Assembly (NCBI GenBank): GCA_029573365.1
Contig: JAKQGD010000657.1
Span: 1-12,977, forward strand
Source: Bacteroidota bacterium
GTDB lineage: Bacteria > Bacteroidota > Bacteroidia > Chitinophagales > Saprospiraceae
DNA: 12,977 nt
Direction of reading: 5' to 3'
The notes under the pieces were generated by a model. It saw only the letters and a program-made list of their open reading frames with translations, was not told the origin of the DNA and did not search any database. The stretch's first letter is position 1, and each line of letters begins with the position of its first letter. Position numbers and translations under genes: made by a program. Below, one piece after another: positions 1-7,130 of this stretch.

Positions 1-531
1 TCACATAACGGCCTGAAGGCCAAAATCCACGCCAATGAACTGGCAAATTCTGGAGGAGTGCAGGTGGGTATAGCAAATAATGCCGTATCCGTAGATCATC
101 TCGAAATCATAGGCGATGACGAGATAAATGCCTTGCAGCAAGCCGACACCATACCTACAGTACTGCCGTCCTGTTCTTTTTTTCTAAATATTCCTTATGC
201 TCCCGCACGCCGTATGATAGATGCCGGTCTAGGCATAGCTATGGCCACGGATTTTAACCCCGGTTCGAGTCCTTCAGGCAATATACCTCTGCTGATGGCC
301 CTTGCGTGCAACAATATGAGGCTGTTGCCAAATGAAGCTTTTAATGCTGTGACAATCAACGGAGCTTGGGCCATGGAACTGGGACATACCCACGGAAGCA
401 TAGCCCCCGGCAAGGCCGCAAACCTGATCGTCACCCGGGAGATTCCTTCTCTCGACTATCTGATATATTCTTTTGGCAGCCATTTAATAGAAAAGGTAAT
501 CCTCCATGGGGCACTTGTCAGCGGACATTGA
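1..531 (+). CDS. hutI: Imidazolonepropionase, C-terminal part (5' end outside window)
   Basis: The frame is open from base 1 to a TGA at 529-531, giving the last 176 residues; the start lies upstream of the window. HutI hydrolyses 4-imidazolone-5-propionate to N-formimino-L-glutamate in the cytoplasmic histidine degradation pathway. Seen in the sequence: KIHANE with a His at partial residue 10, SVDHLE with a His at residue 33, and ATDFNPGSSPS with an Asp at residue 84. These match, in order and spacing, the metal-ligand His, the second active-site His and the metal-ligand Asp of the HutI branch of the amidohydrolase superfamily. The final segment, with GHTHGSIAPGKAANLIV, is the usual return to the small beta-sandwich domain. 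The GTG at 58 is internal to this frame and is not the start. No other hut gene is visible downstream, so any hut operon must lie to the left. Confidence 0.95.
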   Translation, partial: SHNGLKAKIHANELANSGGVQVGIANNAVSVDHLEIIGDDEINALQQADTIPTVLPSCSFFLNIPYAPARRMIDAGLGIAMATDFNPGSSPSGNIPLLMALACNNMRLLPNEAFNAVTINGAWAMELGHTHGSIAPGKAANLIVTREIPSLDYLIYSFGSHLIEKVILHGALVSGH

Positions 532-561
532 AAACAGGAAGAATTTTTACGCTTTTTGTTT

Positions 562-569
562 TAATTTTG
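562..569 (+). promoter_or_regulatory. Possible -7 promoter element before the flippase-like gene
   Basis: TAATTTTG fits the Bacteroidota -7 consensus TAnnTTTG and lies 55 bases before the chosen ATG at 625. No TTG is found at the expected distance of about 20 bases upstream, so only half of the promoter is recognisable. The region is AT-rich and a chance match is possible. Confidence 0.3.
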
Positions 570-624
570 CGGCCATTTAAAGCTTTTTTTGCTGCCGGGC
601 GGCACAAACCTTAAAAGCCATCTG

Positions 625-1674
625 ATGGTGCATCACTTAAAAAAAGGGGCCCGCATCGTTTTGTTTTTCGGTGTAGGAATCATTTTTCTCCTTCTTGTTT
701 TCCAAAGGCAGAACAAAGCCTTTCAGGCTGACTGTGCCATCAAGGGCATAAGTCCTGACAACTGCAGCCTGGTACAAAAAGTAATCGATGACATCAGCGG
801 AGCCAACTATTACTGGGTAGGCATGGTACTTTTCGTATTTATGATATCCAATATCGTGAGGGCTTACAGGTGGCGGATGATGCTCAAGGCCATAGGTTAT
901 GAAGCCCGTATGGTCAACCTCGTGGGTACATACCTGGTCAACAACCTCGCAAATCTCGGTATCCCACGTTCAGGAGAAGTAATCAGAGGGGGCCTACTCG
1001 CTGATTATGAAGACATACCTGTAGAAAAGGTACTGGGTACCATCGTCACTGACAGGATTTTTGATGTGATTATGCTGCTTTTGGCCACGATACTGGCCCT
1101 TATCCTCGGTGGCAGGGAATTTATAGCTTACCTGGAGGAAAATATCAGCTTGTCGCAAAAACTCAGGTTTATCACTAATAACCCTGTCATCATGGTCATC
1201 CTCGTGGCCCTGACCATTGCCGTACTTGTCTATATAAAATCAAACTTTAAAAAGCTAAAAAACACAAGGCTCGGCAGGAAGTTTTCGGATGTCCTTACAG
1301 GATTTGCTGACGGCATCAGTTCTGTAAAAAAGGTAAGCAGCGTCAGCTTATTCTTGTTTTACACCGTGCTCATCTGGGTGCTTTATTATTTGATGCTTTA
1401 TCTTGCTTTCTTTTCTTTTGGTCCCACTTCGCACCTGGGACCTGTCGCAGGACTGGTGGTTTTTGTTTTTGGCAGCCTGGGTTTTGCCCTTCCCACGCCG
1501 GGCGGTATGGGCAGCTATCATTACCTTCTGGGCGAATCACTGGCCATGTACGGCCTCACAGGACTCGAGGCTTTTTCTTTTGCTAACATCGTATTCTTTT
1601 CGGTTCAGATTTTTGTCAATATCCTTTTTGGTCTCATTGCCCTTATCTTACTGCCACTGTTTAACAAAGAATAA
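625..1674 (+). CDS. Flippase-like integral membrane protein (lysylphosphatidylglycerol synthase TM-region / UPF0104 family)
   Basis: A 349-residue multi-pass inner-membrane protein. The first membrane segment spans about residues 10-26 and the second about 63-80, with several more hydrophobic segments through to the C terminus. Family signatures are visible: NIVRAYRWRMML at 76-87, IPRSGEVIRGG from 113, GTIVTDRIFD shortly after, and TPGGMGSYHYLLG from 291. These are typical of the family related to the membrane half of MprF and to glycosyltransferase-associated flippases. The substrate is unknown; only the transmembrane half is present, so it is not a complete lysyl-PG synthase. I chose ATG 625 because the protein then begins MVHHLKKGARIV, a short basic stretch before the first membrane segment; a TTG at 589 would add 12 residues with no obvious role. 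Its TAA shares one base with the ATG of the next gene, which suggests translational coupling and perhaps a role in envelope glycolipid assembly. Confidence 0.85.
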   Translation: MVHHLKKGARIVLFFGVGIIFLLLVFQRQNKAFQADCAIKGISPDNCSLVQKVIDDISGANYYWVGMVLFVFMISNIVRAYRWRMMLKAIGYEARMVNLVGTYLVNNLANLGIPRSGEVIRGGLLADYEDIPVEKVLGTIVTDRIFDVIMLLLATILALILGGREFIAYLEENISLSQKLRFITNNPVIMVILVALTIAVLVYIKSNFKKLKNTRLGRKFSDVLTGFADGISSVKKVSSVSLFLFYTVLIWVLYYLMLYLAFFSFGPTSHLGPVAGLVVFVFGSLGFALPTPGGMGSYHYLLGESLAMYGLTGLEAFSFANIVFFSVQIFVNILFGLIALILLPLFNKE

Positions 1675-2159
1675 TGACGACCATTTCCTCAAAGATTATA
1701 TCAGACAGCAAGGCCCTAACCACAGTGACCCGAAAATGGAAAGATGCCGGAGAAAAAATAGTTTTTACCAATGGGTGCTTCGACATCATTCATATGGGCC
1801 ACGTCCTATATCTCGAAGAAGCCAGGGCACTGGGTGACAGGCTGATTGTAGGCCTCAATAGCGACTCGTCCGTCACCAGGCTCAAAGGTCCGAGGAGACC
1901 CATCACCGACCAGACCAACAGGGCTCATGTTCTTGCTGCTTTAGCTTCAGTTGATGCCGTCGTAGTTTTCGACGAAGACGACCCTTACAGGCTTATAAGC
2001 CAAATTTTGCCTGACGTCCTGGTCAAAGGCGGTGACTGGCGACCCGAGCAGATCGTGGGATCTGATGTCGTCCTGGCCAGAGGTGGTGAAGTACACTCCC
2101 TCAGATTTGTAGAAGGGTACTCCACCACCGGCATTGAGGCTAAAATAAGACAATTATAA
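1674..2159 (+). CDS. D-glycero-beta-D-manno-heptose 1-phosphate adenylyltransferase-type nucleotidyltransferase, stand-alone (RfaE C-domain / HldE domain II)
   Basis: This 161-residue protein consists almost entirely of a cytidylyltransferase-like fold. By family it transfers AMP (or a similar nucleotide) from NTP to a sugar phosphate, classically heptose 1-phosphate for the LPS inner core. Seen: FTNGCFDIIHMGH with the nucleotide-binding HxGH at residues 40-43, GLNSDSSVTRLKGPRRPI, DVLVKGGDW, and a C-terminal YSTTGIEAKI corresponding to the family's second nucleotide-binding motif. In E. coli this domain is fused to a ribokinase-like kinase domain (HldE). Here it is alone, as is common in Bacteroidota, so the kinase and epimerase steps, if present, lie elsewhere. 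It starts at an ATG overlapping the stop of the flippase-like gene (TAATG at 1672-1676), indicating one operon. Stand-alone homologues sometimes act on other sugar phosphates, so the exact substrate is an inference. Confidence 0.88.
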   Translation: MTTISSKIISDSKALTTVTRKWKDAGEKIVFTNGCFDIIHMGHVLYLEEARALGDRLIVGLNSDSSVTRLKGPRRPITDQTNRAHVLAALASVDAVVVFDEDDPYRLISQILPDVLVKGGDWRPEQIVGSDVVLARGGEVHSLRFVEGYSTTGIEAKIRQL

Positions 2160-2171
2160 TTCGACCGGAAT

Positions 2172-3332
2172 TCAAAATCGGATATTTTTTAGTTCGGTCA
2201 TCAGTACATCCTTAAAAGCATGGGATAGGTCATCGGCCATCATACCATCAGAAGGGAAGAGCTCCAGGTTGGAGTCCAGTTTCTTTTTGGATTCCGCTGT
2301 GAGGGCTCTTTCGTCGCCGGTATATCTGCAGCCATAACCTTTGAAGTCATGGAATACATTGACAGGTACTGATTTTATTACCTCGCGGGTTCGGTTGTCG
2401 GTGACCCGCACCTTCCCGTGCAGTTCTGATTGCTTTTCGCGAAATACTTCGGATACATCTGCCTTGACACGTTCGTAAACCTGCTTTTCGACCCAGACAT
2501 CCACACTGTCTCTTCTTTCTTTGACTTTCTCAGTCTTGACTATGACTTCTTTTGATTCGGTGTAGTTGTTCTGACGTTCCCTTTCCGGGCTGAAGCCAAT
2601 GTTGTTAAGGTCTACCCATACGGTATAATCCGCTCCGGCATCGGCATTTCTGGCCATACGAAACTCGGTCCACTGACTGTTCAGCCTTGATACGGACATA
2701 TCGGCGATGTTGCGTTCTATGGTACGACTCATAAAATCTCTAAGATCGTTGTTTATCCTGATTTCCACGAAGTTGGTGCCCAGGTCCAGTGCTTTTTCGA
2801 CCTGTCTGTCAGTATCCTTGTACGAAGACCTGTATTTAAGGATTTGCATAAGATCAGAATAGGCATTGCGGGCATGGGTTTTATCGCCTGACCTTTCTGT
2901 TTTCGCCATGAGGTTAAGGGCATGATTGTAAAGGTAGGCACACATATTTTCCTCAGCGATTTCCAGTTCCTTGTTGTAATCCTTCATGTCAAAGGAAGCT
3001 ACATAACCATCTTCGCTGGTCAGCGGAAGCAAGGGCTCAAGCCGGTCCTGCCTGTCTGCGAGGCCTTTGTACAAATCATGGATTTTTGGCCAGTTTTCAG
3101 GTCTTGACTGACCGTTAAGGCGGTTGATTTCCTTGAGCGATGTGGAGGTGAGCTTGCTGTACGCTTTTTCAAGGCCCATGACGTGCTCCGTCTTTTTGTT
3201 TCTGGCACCTGACAGCTTGGAAATGGCATAATCAAAGGCCTTGGCGTATTCGCCTTTTTCCACCATTTTGTTGACCGATTTGCAGGAAACCAGGAGCAGT
3301 GTGATGCTCAGCATGTACATAAAAGTTTTCAT
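2172..3332 (-). CDS. Predicted lipoprotein of unknown function
   Basis: I do not recognise the family beyond an impression that similar lipoproteins occur in Bacteroidota. Starting at the ATG at 3332, the protein has 386 residues and opens with a short basic N terminus, a hydrophobic stretch and a lipobox, LVSC, with the lipid-acceptor Cys at residue 17. An upstream in-frame ATG at 3368 would add 12 mostly basic residues and place the signal peptide oddly far in, so I prefer 3332. Residues from about 20 to 190 look helical, with KGEYAKAFDYAISKL resembling a TPR-type helix pair. The C-terminal half has a charged, beta-prone stretch (EVIVKTEKVKERRDSV, then KVRVTDNRTREVIKSVPVNVF). It should sit in the envelope. 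It converges on the nucleotidyltransferase gene with only 12 bases between their stops. I found no clear -7 box upstream. Confidence 0.82.
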   Translation of the reverse strand: MKTFMYMLSITLLLVSCKSVNKMVEKGEYAKAFDYAISKLSGARNKKTEHVMGLEKAYSKLTSTSLKEINRLNGQSRPENWPKIHDLYKGLADRQDRLEPLLPLTSEDGYVASFDMKDYNKELEIAEENMCAYLYNHALNLMAKTERSGDKTHARNAYSDLMQILKYRSSYKDTDRQVEKALDLGTNFVEIRINNDLRDFMSRTIERNIADMSVSRLNSQWTEFRMARNADAGADYTVWVDLNNIGFSPERERQNNYTESKEVIVKTEKVKERRDSVDVWVEKQVYERVKADVSEVFREKQSELHGKVRVTDNRTREVIKSVPVNVFHDFKGYGCRYTGDERALTAESKKKLDSNLELFPSDGMMADDLSHAFKDVLMTELKNIRF

Positions 3333-3645
3333 GATCTTTGGTTTTAGGTGTTTTGCGAAAGGTTTCATTGGGAAAACTTCCGAAACCTCCGAAAAGTAAC
3401 AATTAAATCCAGCATTTAGATAATTTTTAACACGGTTGGCCCAAAGTCTGTAATTTTACTTTTACACAATAATGTTTTTTGTTTTGGATAAATGACGTTT
3501 TATTTATGCAGATTATGTCGACCAAGGCAGAAAAAGTGTGGTTATAAGCTATTTGCAAATTATGAGGATTTTAAATTCATGGCAATGGTTGATATTATTT
3601 AGAAAAAATTTTAACTTTGAGTTTAATTTTTAAAATCCGTTACCT
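3333..3645. other. AT-rich divergent intergenic region
   Basis: These 313 bases separate the lipoprotein gene (minus) from the first acyl-CoA dehydrogenase gene (plus). The right edge holds a good Bacteroidota promoter for the dehydrogenase (3589-3619). A perfect 10-base palindrome, ATTTGCAAAT, lies at 3551-3560, about 28 bases upstream of the TTG box, and could be an operator. On the minus side I find only a weak -7-like TACTTTTC (3398 to 3391) and no matching TTG. A 36-codon open frame at 3492-3602 is probably chance. I see no RNA gene or terminator. Confidence 0.6.
3589..3619 (+). promoter_or_regulatory. Bacteroidota-type promoter of the first acyl-CoA dehydrogenase gene
   Basis: TTG at 3589-3591, a 20-base spacer, and TAACTTTG at 3612-3619 match the Bacteroidota pattern of a TTG near -33 and TAnnTTTG near -7. 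The ATG at 3646 is 26 bases past the box, so the leader would be about 20 bases. The -7 box and the AT-rich stretch after it are almost identical to those before the second acyl-CoA dehydrogenase gene (10749-10775, minus). Confidence 0.7.
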
Positions 3646-5460
3646 ATGGCCAGATATATGTGTATGGACACCCTCAGGTTTCTTTTGTACAATGTGCACA
3701 ATGCCGAGGAACTATTGCAGTACGAGCGATTTGTTGACTATGACAGGCCGTCTTTTGATCTGTTGCTGGACTCAAGCAAGGCATGGGCGGACCAGGATTT
3801 TTATCCGTATTACCGGGAAATGGACGAAAAACCGGTCTATTTTAAGGACGGTGTGACACACAGTCATCCCATCCTGGCCAAGGTCATGAAGGATGCCGGC
3901 GAAAACGGCTGGCTTTGTCCGTACTTTGACTATGCCGACGGCGGGGCCCAGATGCCTTACACCATCGCCAATGCCACCAACCACATCATAGAATCAGCAA
4001 ACAACAACATACCGGGATATATAGGCCTTACGTCGGGAGCGGCACACTTGATTGCCAGTTTTGGGTCGCAGGAGCTGAAGGACATGTTTATACCCAATAT
4101 GGCAGCCGGCAAGTGGAGCGGTACCATGGCCCTTACGGAGCCGCAGGCTGGTTCGTCACTGTCTGACATAGTGACCTCAGCAAAACCCATGGAAGGCGGT
4201 CACTACCTTATTAAGGGCCAGAAGATATTCATCTCCGGCGGTGACCACCAGGCATCAGATAACTTTGTTCACCTCACTCTGGCAAGGATCGAAGGGGCTC
4301 CGGCAGGTACCAAAGGTATATCCCTGTTTGCGGTCCCCAAGTTCAGGACAGGGCAGGGTGGCGAAAACATTTACAACGACGTATGTGCTGTGGCAGACTT
4401 CCAGAAAATGGGACAACGGGGCTACAGCACCGTTCATCTGGTGTATGGAGAGCACGACGACTGTCACGGATATCTTGTCGGCGAACCAAATCAGGGACTC
4501 AGGTACATGTTTCAGATGATGAATGGTGCCAGGATAGATGTAGGTATGACAGCGACCTCGACAGCCACAGCTGCTTATTACGCTTCATTGCAATATGCAA
4601 AAGAAAGGCCACAAGGCAGGAAACTTACCAACGAGGGCGTCAAAAACATGACGGACCAGCAAGTGCTTATCATAGAACATCCCGATGTACGACGTATGCT
4701 TATGCTTCAGAAAGCCATCATTGAGGGTTCGCTGAGCCTTTTGCTGGAATGCTCCAAGTATGCAGATATATCTCACTGTGACAAGGGTGAAAAGGGTAAA
4801 AACAGCCAACTCCTGCTCGAACTGCTCACACCGGTAGCTAAAACTTATCCTGCCGAAATGGGCCGTGTATCGATAAACAATGGGCTCCAGGTACTGGGCG
4901 GCTATGGATACTGCATGGACTTCCCTTTGCAACAATACCTCCGCGACATCAGGATCATGTCTATCTACGAAGGTACCACGGGCATACAATCTCTGGATCT
5001 GCTGGGCAGAAAGATTCCTATGGAAAACGGCAAGGCCATCATGCTGCTTACGCAAAAGATGAACGCTGTCATAGCTGACGCTTCTGCCTACGAACAGCTT
5101 AAGCCATATGGCGAACAGCTTATGAAAAAGATGGGCGAATTGCAAAAAGCCCTGGAATATCTGATGCCATATGCCATGAAAGGTGACTATGAGATGTATC
5201 TCGCCGATGCTACCATTTTTATGGAAATGTCAGCTAACATCATCATCGCATACCAGTGGTTAAAAATGGCAGTGGCAGCCGCAGGAGAGCTCCAAAATGA
5301 GGCCAGGATGTACGACAAAACCTTTTACGAGTCCAAGATTCATACCATGAAATTTTACTTCAAGTATGAATTGCCAAAAACAAGGGCCTGCCTCGAAACT
5401 TTAACCCACCATGATAAGTTAACATTACCGACAGAGGCCGACGACGATACCATTTTTTAA
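3646..5460 (+). CDS. Acyl-CoA dehydrogenase, ~600-residue type with N- and C-terminal extensions (DmdC/FadE-like)
   Basis: A 604-residue FAD enzyme that by family removes two hydrogens across the alpha-beta bond of an acyl-CoA and passes electrons to ETF. Residues 1-35 (ending FLLYNVHNAEELLQYERF) resemble the short extra N-terminal domain of this subfamily. The core shows MALTEPQAGSSLSD at 161-174, the flavin/substrate-contact loop, then KGQKIFISGGDH and VLGGYGYCMDFPLQQYLRD. SIYEGTTGIQS carries Glu442 at the place of the catalytic base. About 130 residues follow the core as the helical C-terminal domain seen in 3-methylmercaptopropionyl-CoA dehydrogenase (DmdC) and relatives. Homology to DmdC does not fix the substrate; many such proteins are of unknown acyl specificity. 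The SCP2 gene starts 19 bases downstream and is probably co-transcribed. A second Met at codon 6 is an alternative start, but 3646 fits the promoter well. Confidence 0.93.
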   Translation: MARYMCMDTLRFLLYNVHNAEELLQYERFVDYDRPSFDLLLDSSKAWADQDFYPYYREMDEKPVYFKDGVTHSHPILAKVMKDAGENGWLCPYFDYADGGAQMPYTIANATNHIIESANNNIPGYIGLTSGAAHLIASFGSQELKDMFIPNMAAGKWSGTMALTEPQAGSSLSDIVTSAKPMEGGHYLIKGQKIFISGGDHQASDNFVHLTLARIEGAPAGTKGISLFAVPKFRTGQGGENIYNDVCAVADFQKMGQRGYSTVHLVYGEHDDCHGYLVGEPNQGLRYMFQMMNGARIDVGMTATSTATAAYYASLQYAKERPQGRKLTNEGVKNMTDQQVLIIEHPDVRRMLMLQKAIIEGSLSLLLECSKYADISHCDKGEKGKNSQLLLELLTPVAKTYPAEMGRVSINNGLQVLGGYGYCMDFPLQQYLRDIRIMSIYEGTTGIQSLDLLGRKIPMENGKAIMLLTQKMNAVIADASAYEQLKPYGEQLMKKMGELQKALEYLMPYAMKGDYEMYLADATIFMEMSANIIIAYQWLKMAVAAAGELQNEARMYDKTFYESKIHTMKFYFKYELPKTRACLETLTHHDKLTLPTEADDDTIF

Positions 5461-5479
5461 TACTAAACAAAATAATTCC

Positions 5480-5776
5480 ATGAGCATAGAATCCATCCTT
5501 TCTGCCATAAAAGACCAGGCAGCCAATGTAGCACCTTTCGGGGCAAAGCTAAAGTTTGTCCTCGGCCAAGACATCGTCCTGATAGATGGTACGGGTGATA
5601 AAAATGTAGTTTCGCAAAACGACGAGGATGCCGCCTGCACCATCAGCATGGAGGCAGATACCTTCCTTCAGCTCAAAAACGGCGAACTCAACCCCATGAT
5701 GGCCGTTATGTCAGGAAAAGTCAAAATCAAGGGTGACATGGGCCTGGCCATGAAACTTCAGTCGCTTATACAGTAA
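5480..5776 (+). CDS. SCP2 sterol-binding domain protein (lipid or acyl-CoA carrier)
   Basis: A 98-residue single-domain protein of the sterol carrier protein 2 fold, about the minimal length of the domain. Seen: an N-terminal helix, the alternating strands LKFVLGQDIVLIDG and CTISMEADTFLQL, and the conserved block NGELNPMMAVMSGKVKIKGDM at roughly 67-87, followed by a final amphipathic helix LAMKLQSLI. SCP2 domains hold a hydrophobic ligand (fatty acyl-CoA, phospholipid or sterol) in an internal cavity; the bacterial ligand is usually unknown. There is no signal peptide or membrane segment, so it should be cytoplasmic. The gene begins 19 bases after the acyl-CoA dehydrogenase stop on the same strand, with no promoter between them. 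A role in presenting or buffering that enzyme's acyl-CoA substrate is therefore a reasonable inference. Confidence 0.92.
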   Translation: MSIESILSAIKDQAANVAPFGAKLKFVLGQDIVLIDGTGDKNVVSQNDEDAACTISMEADTFLQLKNGELNPMMAVMSGKVKIKGDMGLAMKLQSLIQ

Positions 5777-5829
5777 TACCAAGGTAAAATATTTATCCGA
5801 AATAGTTCTTACCGCCCCAACGCATGGAT

Positions 5830-6582
5830 TTATAAAGTTTCCCATTCGGATGAAACTAAAAGTACGTCTTTGCCCGATTCCTTGTTTTTTACCATGTGTA
5901 TATAAGAAGTATCTCCAATTTTTTGGTGAAAAACAAGGATTTCCTCACCGCACAGCACTTCGTTTTTAAAGGCAAGCTTCAACACTTTTAAATCATGTGT
6001 GGCAATATAATTTTGATCCAGAGTTTCCATGATGATGCGGATCAGCTGTACATTGTTTATGTGCCCGTTCCAGTCCAGGTTGAGGTAATTGATTCTGACT
6101 ATGTAAGGCTCTGTCCAGTTTTCATTAGAAGGGATGTCTGTCTCAGGTTTGCCTAAGGGTTCAGGCGTGTAAAACACCAATGATCCAAATTCAGGTGGAA
6201 TTTTCATCATCCTGCGGGTAGAAGTGTTCATCAGGGCCCACTGACTGGCACAGGTGGCTACAGAGATGCCATGTGCATCATAGGCGAGATAATCCCTATA
6301 GGTAAAATAACCCTCAATGCCGGCGGGATAAGTGTCCACATGTATGGTTTCATTCAGACCGGGAAATCGCATAAACCTGAGTTCCATCCTGAGTAAAACC
6401 CAGCTGCCGCTCATGGCCTCGAGGTCCCATACCGATACTCCCATGCTCATGGTATGCTGCATCGAAGCCTCCTGCATCAATCCTGTAAGAGCATGCGGGT
6501 GGATGACCTTTCTTGGGCTTATTTCGGAAGTGCGTATGCGGAAATATTCGGTGTGTTTAGTGCCTTTAGGGTCGTCAGACAT
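5830..6582 (-). CDS. Acyl-ACP thioesterase (FatA/FatB family)
   Basis: A 250-residue cytoplasmic protein of the tandem hot-dog acyl-ACP thioesterase family. These enzymes hydrolyse acyl-ACP to free fatty acid, ending chain elongation. The N-terminal hot-dog contains LTGLMQEASMQH and the strands SGSWVLLRMELRF, HVDTYPAG and GYFTYRDYLAYD. The active-site segment LDWNGHINN carries Asp170, Asn172 and His174, equivalent to the plant FatB D-x-N-x-H motif. Glu208, 34 residues after the His, falls where FatB has its catalytic-network glutamate. The second hot-dog is short, as in other bacterial members. It follows the 126-residue unknown gene by 53 bases on the same strand and is probably transcribed with it. 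It converges on the SCP2 gene. A bacterial member could feed free fatty acids into lipid remodelling, but chain length cannot be read from the sequence. Confidence 0.92.
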   Translation of the reverse strand: MSDDPKGTKHTEYFRIRTSEISPRKVIHPHALTGLMQEASMQHTMSMGVSVWDLEAMSGSWVLLRMELRFMRFPGLNETIHVDTYPAGIEGYFTYRDYLAYDAHGISVATCASQWALMNTSTRRMMKIPPEFGSLVFYTPEPLGKPETDIPSNENWTEPYIVRINYLNLDWNGHINNVQLIRIIMETLDQNYIATHDLKVLKLAFKNEVLCGEEILVFHQKIGDTSYIHMVKNKESGKDVLLVSSEWETL

Positions 6583-6635
6583 TGTAGCAGAGATATGGAT
6601 ATAAGTAGAGAGGGACTGCTAAAAAAGCGTCAGAC

Positions 6636-7016
6636 TCAGTTGAGGTAATTTTTTCTGAAAAGGATACCCTTAAAAGCATCATATCCCGGACTGATCCCCG
6701 ACTGTATCAGCGTGGTCTTTATATTGTCGACTCTGAGGTCTATGATAAATACCTTGCAGCCTATGGCATGTTCCAACTCTTTGTGGCCAGTTTTCCAGCA
6801 GTGGGCTATTTCTGCAGCGGTGGCATTGTAATTTTTATCCCACTTGCGGCCCAGAGTCACTTCGAGGTGAATGATGCCGTTTTCAAACTTTAAAAGCTTG
6901 GATGAAAGGCCGAGACTCACCCTGTAATAGAGGTCCGTCTCTACAAAATGTTTCCGGTTTATCTTCTGTATATCCATACTTAAAGCATCACAGAAATTGT
7001 GCCATATTTCATCCAT
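6636..7016 (-). CDS. Hypothetical protein, 126 residues
   Basis: I do not recognise this protein. It begins at an ATG at 7016 and ends in TGA at 6636-6638. There is no signal peptide, membrane segment or obvious metal-binding cluster, so it is probably cytoplasmic. It reads as an alpha/beta protein: helical N terminus (about 1-20), strand-like YYRVSLGLSS and IIHLEVTLGRKWDK, a helix TAAEIAHCWKTGHKELEHAIG, then a strand KVFIIDLRVDNIKTTLIQSG and a tail. An internal Met at codon 14 is another possible start. Codon choice resembles the neighbours and the frame covers the whole space between the thioesterase gene and the repeat region, which favours a real gene. Position directly upstream of the acyl-ACP thioesterase gene suggests co-transcription, but no function follows from that. 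Confidence 0.65.
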   Translation of the reverse strand: MDEIWHNFCDALSMDIQKINRKHFVETDLYYRVSLGLSSKLLKFENGIIHLEVTLGRKWDKNYNATAAEIAHCWKTGHKELEHAIGCKVFIIDLRVDNIKTTLIQSGISPGYDAFKGILFRKNYLN

Positions 7017-7053
7017 GTGCCTAAATTTTTTTTAATCACTTTTTAGGGAGTGC

Positions 7054-7073
7054 CCCTGACGCTCCGATCAGGG
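7054..7073. repeat. Inverted repeat (REP-like hairpin 1)
   Basis: CCCTGA at 7054-7059 pairs with TCAGGG at 7068-7073 across an 8-base loop. It is GC-rich within AT-rich surroundings. There is no T run directly after it on the plus strand, so a simple terminator is unlikely in that direction. Confidence 0.6.
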
Positions 7074-7089
7074 TCGGGCTATCCGCTTT

Positions 7090-7109
7090 ATCCCGATTAT
7101 TTTCGGGAT
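7090..7109. repeat. Inverted repeat (REP-like hairpin 2)
   Basis: ATCCCGA at 7090-7096 pairs with TCGGGAT at 7103-7109 around a 6-base loop. The stem shares the CCCGAT/ATCGGG core with the third hairpin at 7234-7251, which suggests the two have a common origin. Confidence 0.65.
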
Positions 7110-7130
7110 GTTCGCTTCTATCCCTCACTC

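Noticed and set aside
1403..1837. A 144-codon plus-strand frame spanning the flippase-like / nucleotidyltransferase junction
   Set aside because: It is an out-of-frame reading of two well-supported genes and carries none of their motifs.
2158..2172. Possible terminator hairpin between the convergent nucleotidyltransferase and lipoprotein genes (AATTC, five bases, GAATT)
   Set aside because: The stem has only five mostly AT pairs and no T tract; it could easily be chance.
3492..3602. A 36-codon plus-strand open frame with three cysteines (spacing C-x2-C-x6-C) in the gap before the first dehydrogenase gene
   Set aside because: It is short, has no recognisable promoter or ribosome site, overlaps the TTG box and spacer of the dehydrogenase promoter, and does not resemble any family I know.
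4585..5145. A 186-codon minus-strand open frame inside the first dehydrogenase gene
   Set aside because: It lies wholly opposite conserved acyl-CoA dehydrogenase sequence and shows no family features of its own.
3646..5460. Naming this gene dmdC and assigning dimethylsulfoniopropionate breakdown
   Set aside because: The long acyl-CoA dehydrogenase subfamily with this C-terminal domain is broad, and no other dmd gene is present, so the substrate cannot be assigned.
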